Positions 1-5,292 are shown, counted from the stretch's first letter. The stretch is DNA of 6,654 bases from Bacteroidales bacterium UBA6408 (GCA_002439805.1 DJPQ01000116.1:23791-30444), one strand, 5' to 3'. Notes: generated by a model from the sequence alone, not told the origin. A program made the numbers and translations.

Positions 1-6
1 AGCCAT

Positions 7-62
7 GTACCCCGACGCGGAAAAGGAGACGAGAAATCGCCTCCTTTTCCGCGTCGGGGTAC
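7..62. repeat. perfect 22-bp inverted repeat overlapping tRNA-Pro 3' end
   Basis: Bases 7-28 are the exact reverse complement of bases 41-62, with a 12-base loop (29-40). The right arm covers the last nine bases of the tRNA-Pro gene (54-62) and 13 bases of its 3' trailer. On the minus strand this gives a very stable hairpin right after the tRNA. There is no run of T after it on either strand, so it is not a textbook intrinsic terminator, although it may still end transcription or act in 3' processing. It could also be the shared tail of two convergent tRNA genes, since bases 3-15 could be the T-stem, acceptor strand and discriminator of a second tRNA cut by the window edge. The repeat itself is directly visible; its role is inferred. 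Confidence 0.8.
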
Positions 63-127
63 TGTGACTCGAACACAGGACCCTCTGGTCCCAAACCAGA
101 TGCGCTAGCCAACTGCGCCACACCCCG
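54..127 (-). tRNA. tRNA-Pro (anticodon UGG)
   Basis: The minus strand folds into a complete 74-base cloverleaf: a 7-bp acceptor stem (CGGGGTG with TACCCCG, one G-U), a D stem GCGC/GCGC with loop AGTTGGCTA, an anticodon stem TCTGG/CCAGA with loop TTTGGGA, and a T stem CTGTG/CACAG with loop TTCGAGT. The anticodon is TGG, which reads CCN proline codons. The C1-G72 pair and A73 are the usual identity features of bacterial tRNA-Pro. The CCA end is not encoded (CGC follows A73), so it must be added after transcription. The acceptor 3' strand is also part of a 22-bp inverted repeat (7-62), which could compete with the mature fold in the precursor. Confidence 0.97.
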
Positions 128-147
128 AATTCCCTCAATTGGGACTG

Positions 148-179
148 CAAAGATAAGCCACTTTTTGAAAAAGACCAAA
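148..179 (-). promoter_or_regulatory. Bacteroidota-type promoter of tRNA-Pro
   Basis: On the minus strand TTTG (179-176) is followed after 20 bases by TATCTTTG (155-148). This matches the Bacteroidota consensus of TTTG at -33 and TAnnTTTG at -7 with normal spacing. Transcription would start near 141, about 14 bases before the tRNA 5' end at 127. Both boxes match fully, which suits a strongly expressed stable RNA. Confidence 0.75.
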
Positions 180-229
180 AATTTTTGCATTTTTTGTCCG
201 AAATGTTCAGCTGGACATATTTTTCTTGC

Positions 230-237
230 TAACTTTG
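230..237 (+). promoter_or_regulatory. -7 box of the FAD oxidoreductase gene
   Basis: TAACTTTG is an exact TAnnTTTG box about 90 bases before the start codon at 328, implying a 5' leader of roughly 80-85 bases. No clear TTTG lies 19-21 bases upstream, so the promoter may be weak or need an activator. A small inverted repeat (TGTCC at 196-200, GGACA at 213-217) covers the place where the -33 box would be and could be an operator, but it is short. Otherwise 128-327 is AT-rich spacer shared with the divergent tRNA promoter. Confidence 0.5.
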
Positions 238-327
238 GTTTTCTGGAAATGTGAGAGAAGTGAGTTGACTCGGTCGAGCACTATTTTTTGAAGATTTCAT
301 GGTGTAAATTTCTTTTAACTGACTGAC

Positions 328-2220
328 ATGAAGAGAATTTTGATTTGTCTCGGAGCGGCTGTCGCTATGGTTTCCTGCGGTGGGAAGGTCATTGAGGCCG
401 ATGTCGCCGTAATCGGCGGGGGAGCTTCCGGAGTTACTGCGGCGGTGCAGGCTGCCCGGAGCGGCGCGGATGTGCTTCTGGTTGAGGAAACTCCATGGCT
501 GGGAGGAATGCTGACTTCCGCCGGGGTGAGCTGCATCGACGGAAACTACAGACTGCGCTCGGGCATCTTCGGAGAGTTCACGGACTCTCTTGCTGCACGC
601 TACGGCGGTTACGACAAGCTCAAGAGCGGGTGGGTCAGCAACATAAACTTTGAGCCCAAGGTCGGCGAGGAGGTGCTTGAGAACATCGTCGCGGGCTGCG
701 GGACGGGCGTGCGGCTTCTTCGGGAAACTTCGCTTGAGAGTGTCGTGAGGAGGGACGGAGTTTGGGAAGGGGTTCTCGTGTCTGGAGAAAAGAGGACTGC
801 ATTCCGCGCAAAGATACTGATTGACGCCACGGAGCTCGGGGACGTCGCGAAGATGTGCGGGGTGGAGTACCGTGTCGGGATGGATTCCCGCTCTCTGACC
901 GGCGAGGCTCTTGCTCCAGAGAAGGCCAACGACATCGTCCAGGACCTCACCTATGTGGTCGTTCTGAAGGACTATGGTCCAGACGCGGATATGACAATCC
1001 CGGAGCCGGAGGGCTACGACAGGGCTGCCTATCTGAACTGCTGCCTGAATCCTCTGAATGTCCCGGAGAGACACGGGCGCACGCTCTGGCCGCCCGAGAA
1101 AATGTTGGCCTACGGAGCCTTGCCTGACGGGAAGCACTACATGATTAACTGGCCGATAGACGGAAACGACTACTATGTGAACACTGTCGATATGACTCCG
1201 ACGCAGCGCGACTCCGCCCTCAATGCCGCAAAGCTGTTCTCGCTCGGTTTCGTCTATTTCATGCAGACGGAACTCGGCTTCCGCAGTCTCGGAATAGCCG
1301 ACGACGAATATCCTACCGCCGACGGCCTTCCTTTCTATCCTTATTATAGGGAATCGAGACGGATATGCGGCAAGGCGTTTCTCACACTGGATGCCGTCGC
1401 TTCCCCATATACATACAAATATCCTTACTATAGGACAGGAATTGCAGTGGGGGACTATCCTGTGGACCACCACCACCTGCGGAACCCCGGCTACGACAAT
1501 CTCCCGGACCTTCATTTCAGCCCGGTACCGTCGTTCAACGTTCCGGCCGGGGCGCTCATCCCGGAAGACGTGCCGGGGCTCCTTGTGGCGGAAAAATCCG
1601 TTTCCGTGTCGAATCTCATAAACGGCGCTACGCGGCTTCAGCCCGTCGTGATGCAGCTCGGACAGGCGGCGGGGGCGTGGGCCGCCCTCTGCGTGAATAA
1701 CGGATGCGAAATCGACGATGTCTCAATTCGCGACATTCAGAGGACGCTTCTCGACTCGGGATGTTACATCATGCCATATCTTGACCTTCCGAAAACAGAC
1801 AAGTTTTTTGCGGCCGTGCAGCGCATCGGAGCCACCGGCATCCTGCGTGGAATCGGAAGAAACGTAGGCTGGTCCAACCAGACATGGTTCAGGACCGGCG
1901 ACCCTCTGCTTTATGAGGAACTGCATCTTGACGGGTTCGTGCAGGACTCGGTCGTGACCAGACTTTCGGGATTGCGCGGGCCGGTGACACAGGAAGGGCT
2001 GTCCGAACTGCTGCGGCCAGTCACTGAACGGTATCCTCAGGCAAGTATGAACTATCCGGAGCGATTCTGGGAGGAGTCGGGACTTGGCGGCTACCGTCCG
2101 GACGAGAGCCTTACGAGGTTGCAGGCCGCCGTGTTCATGGACTGCCTGTTCACGCCGTTCAGCGAAGATGTGGATTATGAAGGCAACTTTGTCCCTGTCT
2201 ATGGCGACGATGACGAGTGA
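328..2220 (+). CDS. FAD-dependent oxidoreductase (FAD_oxidored family), predicted lipoprotein
   Basis: This 630-residue protein resembles the PF12831 FAD-dependent oxidoreductases common in Bacteroidota, some of which are labelled xanthan lyase in databases. Residues 1-17 look like a lipoprotein signal peptide: K2-R3, a hydrophobic stretch, then MVSC with Cys17 as the likely lipidated residue. A Rossmann dinucleotide-binding site follows: GGGASG at 30-35, with E53/E54 at the end of the second strand. Family-like segments are IDATELGD (165-172), RESRRICG (341-348), DHHH (380-383) and a C-terminal FAD-contact region ATRLQPVVMQLGQAAG (434-449). The tail has two stretches resembling SLH-type motifs, around 500-532 (WF-x3-DPLLYEEL) and 589-602 (YRPDESLTRLQAAV). 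The acidic surface-export signal seen after some Bacteroidota lipoprotein cysteines is absent, so a periplasm-facing anchor is more likely. The substrate cannot be read from sequence. yidD starts 19 bases downstream and may be co-transcribed. Confidence 0.88.
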   Translation: MKRILICLGAAVAMVSCGGKVIEADVAVIGGGASGVTAAVQAARSGADVLLVEETPWLGGMLTSAGVSCIDGNYRLRSGIFGEFTDSLAARYGGYDKLKSGWVSNINFEPKVGEEVLENIVAGCGTGVRLLRETSLESVVRRDGVWEGVLVSGEKRTAFRAKILIDATELGDVAKMCGVEYRVGMDSRSLTGEALAPEKANDIVQDLTYVVVLKDYGPDADMTIPEPEGYDRAAYLNCCLNPLNVPERHGRTLWPPEKMLAYGALPDGKHYMINWPIDGNDYYVNTVDMTPTQRDSALNAAKLFSLGFVYFMQTELGFRSLGIADDEYPTADGLPFYPYYRESRRICGKAFLTLDAVASPYTYKYPYYRTGIAVGDYPVDHHHLRNPGYDNLPDLHFSPVPSFNVPAGALIPEDVPGLLVAEKSVSVSNLINGATRLQPVVMQLGQAAGAWAALCVNNGCEIDDVSIRDIQRTLLDSGCYIMPYLDLPKTDKFFAAVQRIGATGILRGIGRNVGWSNQTWFRTGDPLLYEELHLDGFVQDSVVTRLSGLRGPVTQEGLSELLRPVTERYPQASMNYPERFWEESGLGGYRPDESLTRLQAAVFMDCLFTPFSEDVDYEGNFVPVYGDDDE

Positions 2221-2239
2221 GGATGATATATTCTGAAAT

Positions 2240-2515
2240 ATGAGGGAGATTATGTCCGGAAAAAGGATTTCATGGGCGGGAATTCGGCCTGTCGCGCGAA
2301 AGGTCGCCATATTCCCTTTCATAATGTTGATAAAGTTCTATCGCGTCTGCATTTCTCCGCTTAAACCGCCGTCCTGCCGTTTCACTCCGACCTGCTCGGA
2401 GTACGCCTTGCAGGCGTTCCGGAAATACGGCCCGTTCAAGGGGCTTGTCCTGACGGTCCGGAGGCTGCTGCGGTGCAACCCTTGGGGCGGAAGCGGATAT
2501 GATCCGGTTCCGTGA
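2240..2515 (+). CDS. yidD: YidD, membrane protein insertion efficiency factor
   Basis: This small protein (91 residues from this start) belongs to the YidD family, PF01809, which aids insertion of inner-membrane proteins by YidC. The signature is clear: ISPLKPPSCRFTPTCSEYAL (38-57), RKYGPFKG (61-68), RLLRCNPWGGSGYDPVP (75-91), with conserved Cys46, Cys52 and Cys79. A hydrophobic, amphipathic N-terminal part (about 22-36) would bind the membrane. The start is uncertain: the in-frame ATG at 2252 has GAGGGAG just upstream and gives 87 residues, closer to the usual 70-85. The gene usually lies next to rnpA on the same strand. Here it follows the FAD oxidoreductase by 19 bases and points towards rnpA. 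Confidence 0.95.
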   Translation: MREIMSGKRISWAGIRPVARKVAIFPFIMLIKFYRVCISPLKPPSCRFTPTCSEYALQAFRKYGPFKGLVLTVRRLLRCNPWGGSGYDPVP

Positions 2516-2726
2516 GCGGAATCGGGTCGTTCTTGGCCTTTGGAAGGCTGATCTGGATTGTTGCTGGTGATTTTTGCGTCTTGTGGCATCATAAAACAGT
2601 AAAACAACAGTTAAAACAACGGATTTTACAACCTTCGGAAGAGCGGAATATCCGACATTTGCAGTCAGAAAACTATTTGCTTTGTGGCGTTCTCCTATAT
2701 GTGCAAATCCAATCTCTAAAACGCGC
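2516..2726. other. non-coding stretch downstream of yidD
   Basis: I see no supportable gene here. A frame from the GTG at 2512, overlapping the yidD stop by four bases, stays open to 2751, but it ends in the loop of the terminator hairpin and shows no family features. The stretch has a short A-rich direct repeat (AAAACAAC at about 2600 and 2613) and a tiny hairpin (CGGA-ATA-TCCG, 2644-2654). No exact TAnnTTTG box was found on either strand. Confidence 0.5.
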
Positions 2727-2773
2727 CACAAAAAATATCGGCGGGATGTAATTTCCCGCCGATATTTTTTGTG
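2727..2773. terminator. strong bidirectional intrinsic terminator
   Basis: Bases 2727-2746 and 2754-2773 form a perfect 20-bp stem with a 7-base loop (TGTAATT). The GC-rich core (CGGCGGG/CCCGCCG) is flanked by an A6 run on the left and a T6 run on the right, so each strand reads a GC stem followed by U residues. It can therefore end yidD transcription from the left and the rnpA cluster from the right. It abuts the 127-bp element at 2775. Confidence 0.9.
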
Positions 2774-2774
2774 T

Positions 2775-2901
2775 GAGAGGGGGCGAAGAAAAAGCGGATT
2801 GCCGCGTTGCCCGTCTTGATGAAATGCTCACAACCCTTAGGTTGCTGCGCTTTCATCTTCACCGTGCGCCTTGCACTCCATCTTTTTCTTCGTCCCCTCT
2901 C
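2775..2901. repeat. 127-bp structured element with 20-bp terminal inverted repeats
   Basis: Bases 2775-2794 pair with 2882-2901 as 19 Watson-Crick pairs and one G-T. The 87 bases between contain further structure: GATGAAA (2818-2824) pairs with TTTCATC (2851-2857), capped by CAACC-CTTA-GGTTG (2831-2844), and a second hairpin GTGC-GCCTT-GCAC (2864-2876). The whole can fold as an outer stem closing two inner hairpins. This looks like either a small non-autonomous mobile element (MITE- or REP-like) or a structured RNA. No transposase and no clear target-site duplication is visible. A 46-codon frame on the minus strand (2856-2716) runs through it and the adjoining terminator but is probably fortuitous. 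A genome-wide copy count would separate the options. Confidence 0.7.
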
Positions 2902-2954
2902 TCTCAGCTGTTTCTTTATACTTTTGTGGAGACTGCTTTGTAAGGTGTGAAAAA

Positions 2955-3335
2955 TTATTCCTTGATAGAAGTTTGTGGGGCGTGTCTGGATGAAATCTTG
3001 TTGAGGATGGCTCCGATTTGGGTGAAGACGGCGGCGTAGGGGAGGAGTTCCCTGCTGCTGTAGATGAAGAGGATGTCGGTCGGGGTATCCTTGAGCAGGC
3101 CTTTCTGGTGACGGTAGGCCTCGCGGATGCGGCGCTTCATGAGATTGCGCTTCACCGCGCGCCTGAACATCTTCTTGGGGACGGACACCATGATGCGGCT
3201 GTGCCCCTCCCCGGCGCGGTGGCAGAAGCGGAATGCCCCCTCAGTGCCGTAGCGTCCCCCGGCAAGAAGCGCGGTAACGCTTTTCTCGCCACAGATCCTT
3301 TCCTCTTTGGAAAAAGTGAGGGGAGCGGCATCCAT
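2955..3335 (-). CDS. rnpA: ribonuclease P protein component
   Basis: This is a 126-residue RnpA, the basic protein subunit that helps the RNase P RNA cleave 5' leaders from tRNA precursors. The N-terminus has the usual TFSKEERIC (7-15). The family's RNR signature is complete: VPKK (52-55), then RRAVKRNLMKRRIREAYR (58-75). The length is typical. Its start lies five bases after the hemD stop, so the two are almost certainly co-transcribed. The ribosomal protein gene rpmH, a common rnpA neighbour in other phyla, is not present. The gene is last in the minus-strand cluster, and readthrough would meet the element at 2901-2775 and then the terminator. Confidence 0.97.
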   Translation of the reverse strand: MDAAPLTFSKEERICGEKSVTALLAGGRYGTEGAFRFCHRAGEGHSRIMVSVPKKMFRRAVKRNLMKRRIREAYRHQKGLLKDTPTDILFIYSSRELLPYAAVFTQIGAILNKISSRHAPQTSIKE

Positions 3336-3340
3336 ATATT

Positions 3341-4084
3341 CTAATGCTCGTTCATAAGGTAGTTTTCAAGAGCCTTTGACACCGACGGAATCTCCGGAGC
3401 CGGGGCGGAAATCTCAATTTTCAGTCCGGCGTCCTCCATTGCCTTCACGACGGACTTGCCGTAGGTGATGAACTTGATGTTCTCCTGCTTGAACTCCGGG
3501 AAATTCGCGTAGAGGGACTTCACGTCTGCGGCGTTGAACACGACAATCACATCGTATTTGTGGAGATCCACGGCTGTGAGGTCATGAGGGACCGACTTGA
3601 CGAAGACACCGGTCGTAAAGTCGTACTGCGTCGTTTCAAAGAGCCTGGTGATTGCGTCCTTGCCGGCCGAGTCGCTGGTGGTGATGAGGAACTTCTCTCC
3701 CTTGTGCTTCGGGCCGATGAGGCTCATGACCGACTCGGGTTTCCCGTCCCCGAAGAAAATCTTTCTCTTGCGATAGACGATGTGCTTCTGGAGATAGTTG
3801 GCGACGATTTCCGTCGTGCAGAAATATTTCATTGTCTCAGGAATCTTGACGCGGAGCTCTTCGCAGATCTGGAAGAACGCATCGATGGTCGTCCTTGCCG
3901 AGAACACGATGGCCGTGTAGTCGGAGATGTTGATTTTCTGTGTCCTGAACTCGCGTGATGTCAGCGGTTCCATCTGGAAAAAGGGGAGGAAGTCGAACTT
4001 GACTCCGAATTTTTCAGCAAGTGCATCGTAAGGAGAGGCCGTCTGCGGCTGCTTCTGCGAGATGAGAATATTCTTTGCGCTCAT
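3341..4084 (-). CDS. hemD: uroporphyrinogen-III synthase family protein (HemD-like)
   Basis: This 247-residue protein looks like the Bacteroidota form of uroporphyrinogen-III synthase, which closes hydroxymethylbilane to uroporphyrinogen III in cytosolic tetrapyrrole synthesis. The family is poorly conserved, and the call rests on overall pattern: a two-lobed alternating strand-helix layout, the segment AIVFSARTTIDAFFQI (58-73), which is the family's usual 'F-T/S-S/A-x-N/T-x-V/I-x-x-F' region, and the later strand-rich part DVIVVFNAADVKSLY followed by FITYGKSVVKAMEDAG. Position between a DUF4271 gene and rnpA supports it, as I recall this order from other Bacteroidales. No single catalytic residue can be assigned. 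Haem genes other than hemD are not in this window, so its pathway role cannot be confirmed from context. Confidence 0.85.
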   Translation of the reverse strand: MSAKNILISQKQPQTASPYDALAEKFGVKFDFLPFFQMEPLTSREFRTQKINISDYTAIVFSARTTIDAFFQICEELRVKIPETMKYFCTTEIVANYLQKHIVYRKRKIFFGDGKPESVMSLIGPKHKGEKFLITTSDSAGKDAITRLFETTQYDFTTGVFVKSVPHDLTAVDLHKYDVIVVFNAADVKSLYANFPEFKQENIKFITYGKSVVKAMEDAGLKIEISAPAPEIPSVSKALENYLMNEH

Positions 4085-4107
4085 GTCTTTTAAAGTTCGT
4101 CAATAAA

Positions 4108-4125
4108 TCGGCGGAAAAACGCCGA
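4108..4125 (-). terminator. weak hairpin between the DUF4271 gene and hemD
   Basis: TCGGCG (4108-4113) and CGCCGA (4120-4125) form a 6-bp GC-rich stem with a 6-base loop, starting eight bases after the DUF4271 stop on the minus strand. The following minus-strand bases (TTTATTG) are only partly T. It could be a partial terminator or an mRNA end-stabilising hairpin that lowers hemD-rnpA expression relative to the upstream genes. Confidence 0.35.
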
Positions 4126-4132
4126 AAACTGT

Positions 4133-4768
4133 CTAAAAAACCACTGCCGAGGTCACAAGCAATGCTGTCGGCAGAATTTCAAGGGCGCAAAGGTACAAAA
4201 TTGCTGTCAAATAATTGCTATCATGGGCGAAAATTTGAAATCTTCTAATCAAAAAGAGCAGATATAATGCTCCTGTCAGACAAAGTGTTATGATGCGTGA
4301 GGTGTTTTCGGGAAGTTTACAGAATCCCATCGTCACGGCGGAGAGAAACAGCACGGACACAAGCAGGAGCCAGAAATTCTTGGGGCATCCGACGGCCGCC
4401 TCGCGGACTTTGGAACTGAACCTGCGGAATGGAAGCAGGTGTGACAGTCCGGCACGAAGCAGTCCGTATCCGGCAATCACCCCGGCGACGGCCGCCAGAT
4501 TCAGCGGGGCGTCCAGCCCTGCCGTCCAGCTTGGGGAATACAGGCCGCTCTTCCAGACGAGCGTGACCAGCGCCGGAAGGCTGAGCCAAAAGACAAGGTC
4601 ACGGCCGCGCTGTACTTTCTTGCTGTCCTCGATTCTTATGAATGTCGCGGTCCTGAACAGACCCGACCAAAGTTTCGGAAACAAATTCACGAACTGCGGC
4701 AGCACCGGCAGGAACATCATCAGAGCCACGCCGGTCGCGATTGTCAATGTGAGTTGCTCAATGTCCAT
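4133..4768 (-). CDS. DUF4271 integral membrane protein
   Basis: This 211-residue protein of unknown function has about six predicted membrane segments (near 7-27, 57-72, 89-108, 132-150, 158-175, 186-208). It matches the DUF4271 family through its C-terminal part, IRRFQIFAHDSN (174-185) and ILYLCALEILP (190-200), the most conserved stretch of the family as I know it. The gene is commonly found directly upstream of hemD in Bacteroidales, as here (48 bases between stop and start). It starts 27 bases after the yciH stop, which suggests one operon. No enzymatic motif is visible, and I infer only that it is an inner-membrane protein. Confidence 0.85.
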   Translation of the reverse strand: MDIEQLTLTIATGVALMMFLPVLPQFVNLFPKLWSGLFRTATFIRIEDSKKVQRGRDLVFWLSLPALVTLVWKSGLYSPSWTAGLDAPLNLAAVAGVIAGYGLLRAGLSHLLPFRRFSSKVREAAVGCPKNFWLLLVSVLFLSAVTMGFCKLPENTSRIITLCLTGALYLLFLIRRFQIFAHDSNYLTAILYLCALEILPTALLVTSAVVF

Positions 4769-4795
4769 ATTATCTTAATGTTTGCGCCTTGACAG

Positions 4796-5143
4796 TCAGT
4801 TCCCTCTTCTCGCGTTATACCCGGCAGCCTTCAGCAGCTCCGTCACCCTGTCGCGGAAGTCGCCCTGGATGACAATCTCCCCGTCCTTGGCGCTGCCCCC
4901 GACCCCGCACTTGACCTTGAGCATCTTTCCCAGCTCCCTCAGGTCGTCCTCGCTTCCCGTGAACCCGCTCACGAGCGTCACCTGCTTCCCGGCCCGTCCC
5001 TTCCGGTCAATCTTCACCACGAGCCTTTGCCTGGACGGCTCAAGCGTCTCCGCCTCGGGCTGCTCATCTGTCTGATACTGAAAGTCAGGGCTGGTCGAGA
5101 ACACAACCCCTAACCTGCTTTTCCAATCGTTGTCCGCTGCCAT
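4796..5143 (-). CDS. yciH: SUI1/eIF1-like translation factor (YciH family)
   Basis: This 115-residue protein has a variable, acidic N-terminal part (1-38) and a C-terminal SUI1 domain (about 40-113) related to eukaryotic eIF1, which monitors start-codon choice on the small ribosomal subunit. Diagnostic segments are VVKIDRKGRAGKQVTLVSGF (42-61), where the basic loop RKGRAGK would contact rRNA, and KCGVGGSAKDGEIVIQGD (78-95). The length is normal for bacterial YciH. It is the first gene of the minus cluster and has a promoter -7 box at 5191-5184, giving a leader of about 35 bases. The cellular role of bacterial YciH is not well settled; it has been linked to initiation fidelity and stress in E. 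coli. Confidence 0.93.
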   Translation of the reverse strand: MAADNDWKSRLGVVFSTSPDFQYQTDEQPEAETLEPSRQRLVVKIDRKGRAGKQVTLVSGFTGSEDDLRELGKMLKVKCGVGGSAKDGEIVIQGDFRDRVTELLKAAGYNARRGN

Positions 5144-5179
5144 AATCTTTTGTCCGGGCGCTCAAGTCCCTTGTTTATT

Positions 5180-5212
5180 TTTGCAAATATAGCCAATCTA
5201 TTTGTATATTTG
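5180..5212 (+). promoter_or_regulatory. promoter of the DUF2723 gene
   Basis: TTTG at 5180-5183 is followed after 21 bases by TATATTTG at 5205-5212, a full match to the Bacteroidota -33/-7 promoter. Transcription would start near 5219 and give a leader of about 78 bases. The -33 TTTG overlaps the -7 box of the yciH promoter on the other strand, so the two promoters physically overlap. Confidence 0.7.
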
Positions 5213-5214
5213 CA
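5182..5214. repeat. inverted repeat holding two mirrored -7 boxes
   Basis: TGCAAATATA (5182-5191) is an exact inverted copy of TATATTTGCA (5205-5214), with a 13-base spacer. Each arm contains the TATATTTG box of one of the two divergent promoters. Confidence 0.85.
5184..5191 (-). promoter_or_regulatory. -7 box of the yciH cluster promoter
   Basis: The minus strand reads TATATTTG here, an exact TAnnTTTG box, with the predicted start of transcription near 5177 and the yciH start codon at 5143. The -33 region is poor: CTG rather than TTG at the mirrored position (5215-5213). The box shares an inverted repeat with the opposite promoter. Confidence 0.6.
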
Positions 5215-5232
5215 GGTTATTCGACAAACAAA

Positions 5233-5292
5233 ATGAAGCTTCGCGAGAAGCGTCGGCAAAACAATGGGCTTCGCGAGGAGCCGCACATATAA
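5233..5292 (+). CDS. possible 19-codon upstream reading frame in the DUF2723 leader
   Basis: An ATG at 5233, about 14 bases after the predicted start of transcription, opens a frame for MKLREKRRQNNGLREEPHI ending in TAA at 5290-5292. Only four bases separate this stop from the DUF2723 start at 5297, so terminating ribosomes could reinitiate there. The peptide is internally repetitive (LREK, LREE) because a 10-base direct repeat recurs at exactly 30 bases. There is no Shine-Dalgarno, but Bacteroidota often lack one. It may be a chance frame inside a structured leader. Confidence 0.25.
   Translation: MKLREKRRQNNGLREEPHI
5238..5251 (+). promoter_or_regulatory. leader hairpin 1, GCGA tetraloop
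   Basis: GCTTC-GCGA-GAAGC forms a 5-bp stem closed by GCGA, a GNRA tetraloop, in the predicted 5' leader of the DUF2723 mRNA. GNRA loops often dock into receptors or bind proteins. It has no T run after it and is not a terminator. Confidence 0.55.
5267..5282 (+). promoter_or_regulatory. leader hairpin 2, GCGA tetraloop
   Basis: GGCTTC-GCGA-GGAGCC forms a 6-bp stem (one G-U) with the same GCGA loop, ending 14 bases before the DUF2723 start codon. It shares the 10 bases GCTTCGCGAG with hairpin 1 at a 30-base offset. Its closeness to the start codon means it could affect ribosome entry. Confidence 0.55.

Noticed and set aside
1..15. 3' end of a second tRNA on the plus strand
   Set aside because: Bases 3-15 fit a T-stem strand, acceptor strand and discriminator, but position 60 would be G rather than the usual pyrimidine, and the rest of the gene is outside the window. 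Kept only as a hypothesis for the inverted repeat.
196..217. TGTCC/GGACA inverted repeat as a regulator site for the FAD gene
   Set aside because: Only 5 bp per arm with a 13-base spacer, a pattern expected often by chance; not listed as a separate feature.
229..1515. 428-codon open frame on the minus strand opposite the FAD oxidoreductase
   Set aside because: It is antisense to a well-supported gene, shows no recognisable domain, and is explained by GC-rich codon use of the plus-strand gene. It also crosses the promoter region of that gene.
2512..2751. 79-codon plus-strand frame overlapping the yidD stop by GTGA
   Set aside because: The four-base overlap looks like translational coupling, but the frame ends in the loop of the terminator hairpin, has no family features and has atypical composition.
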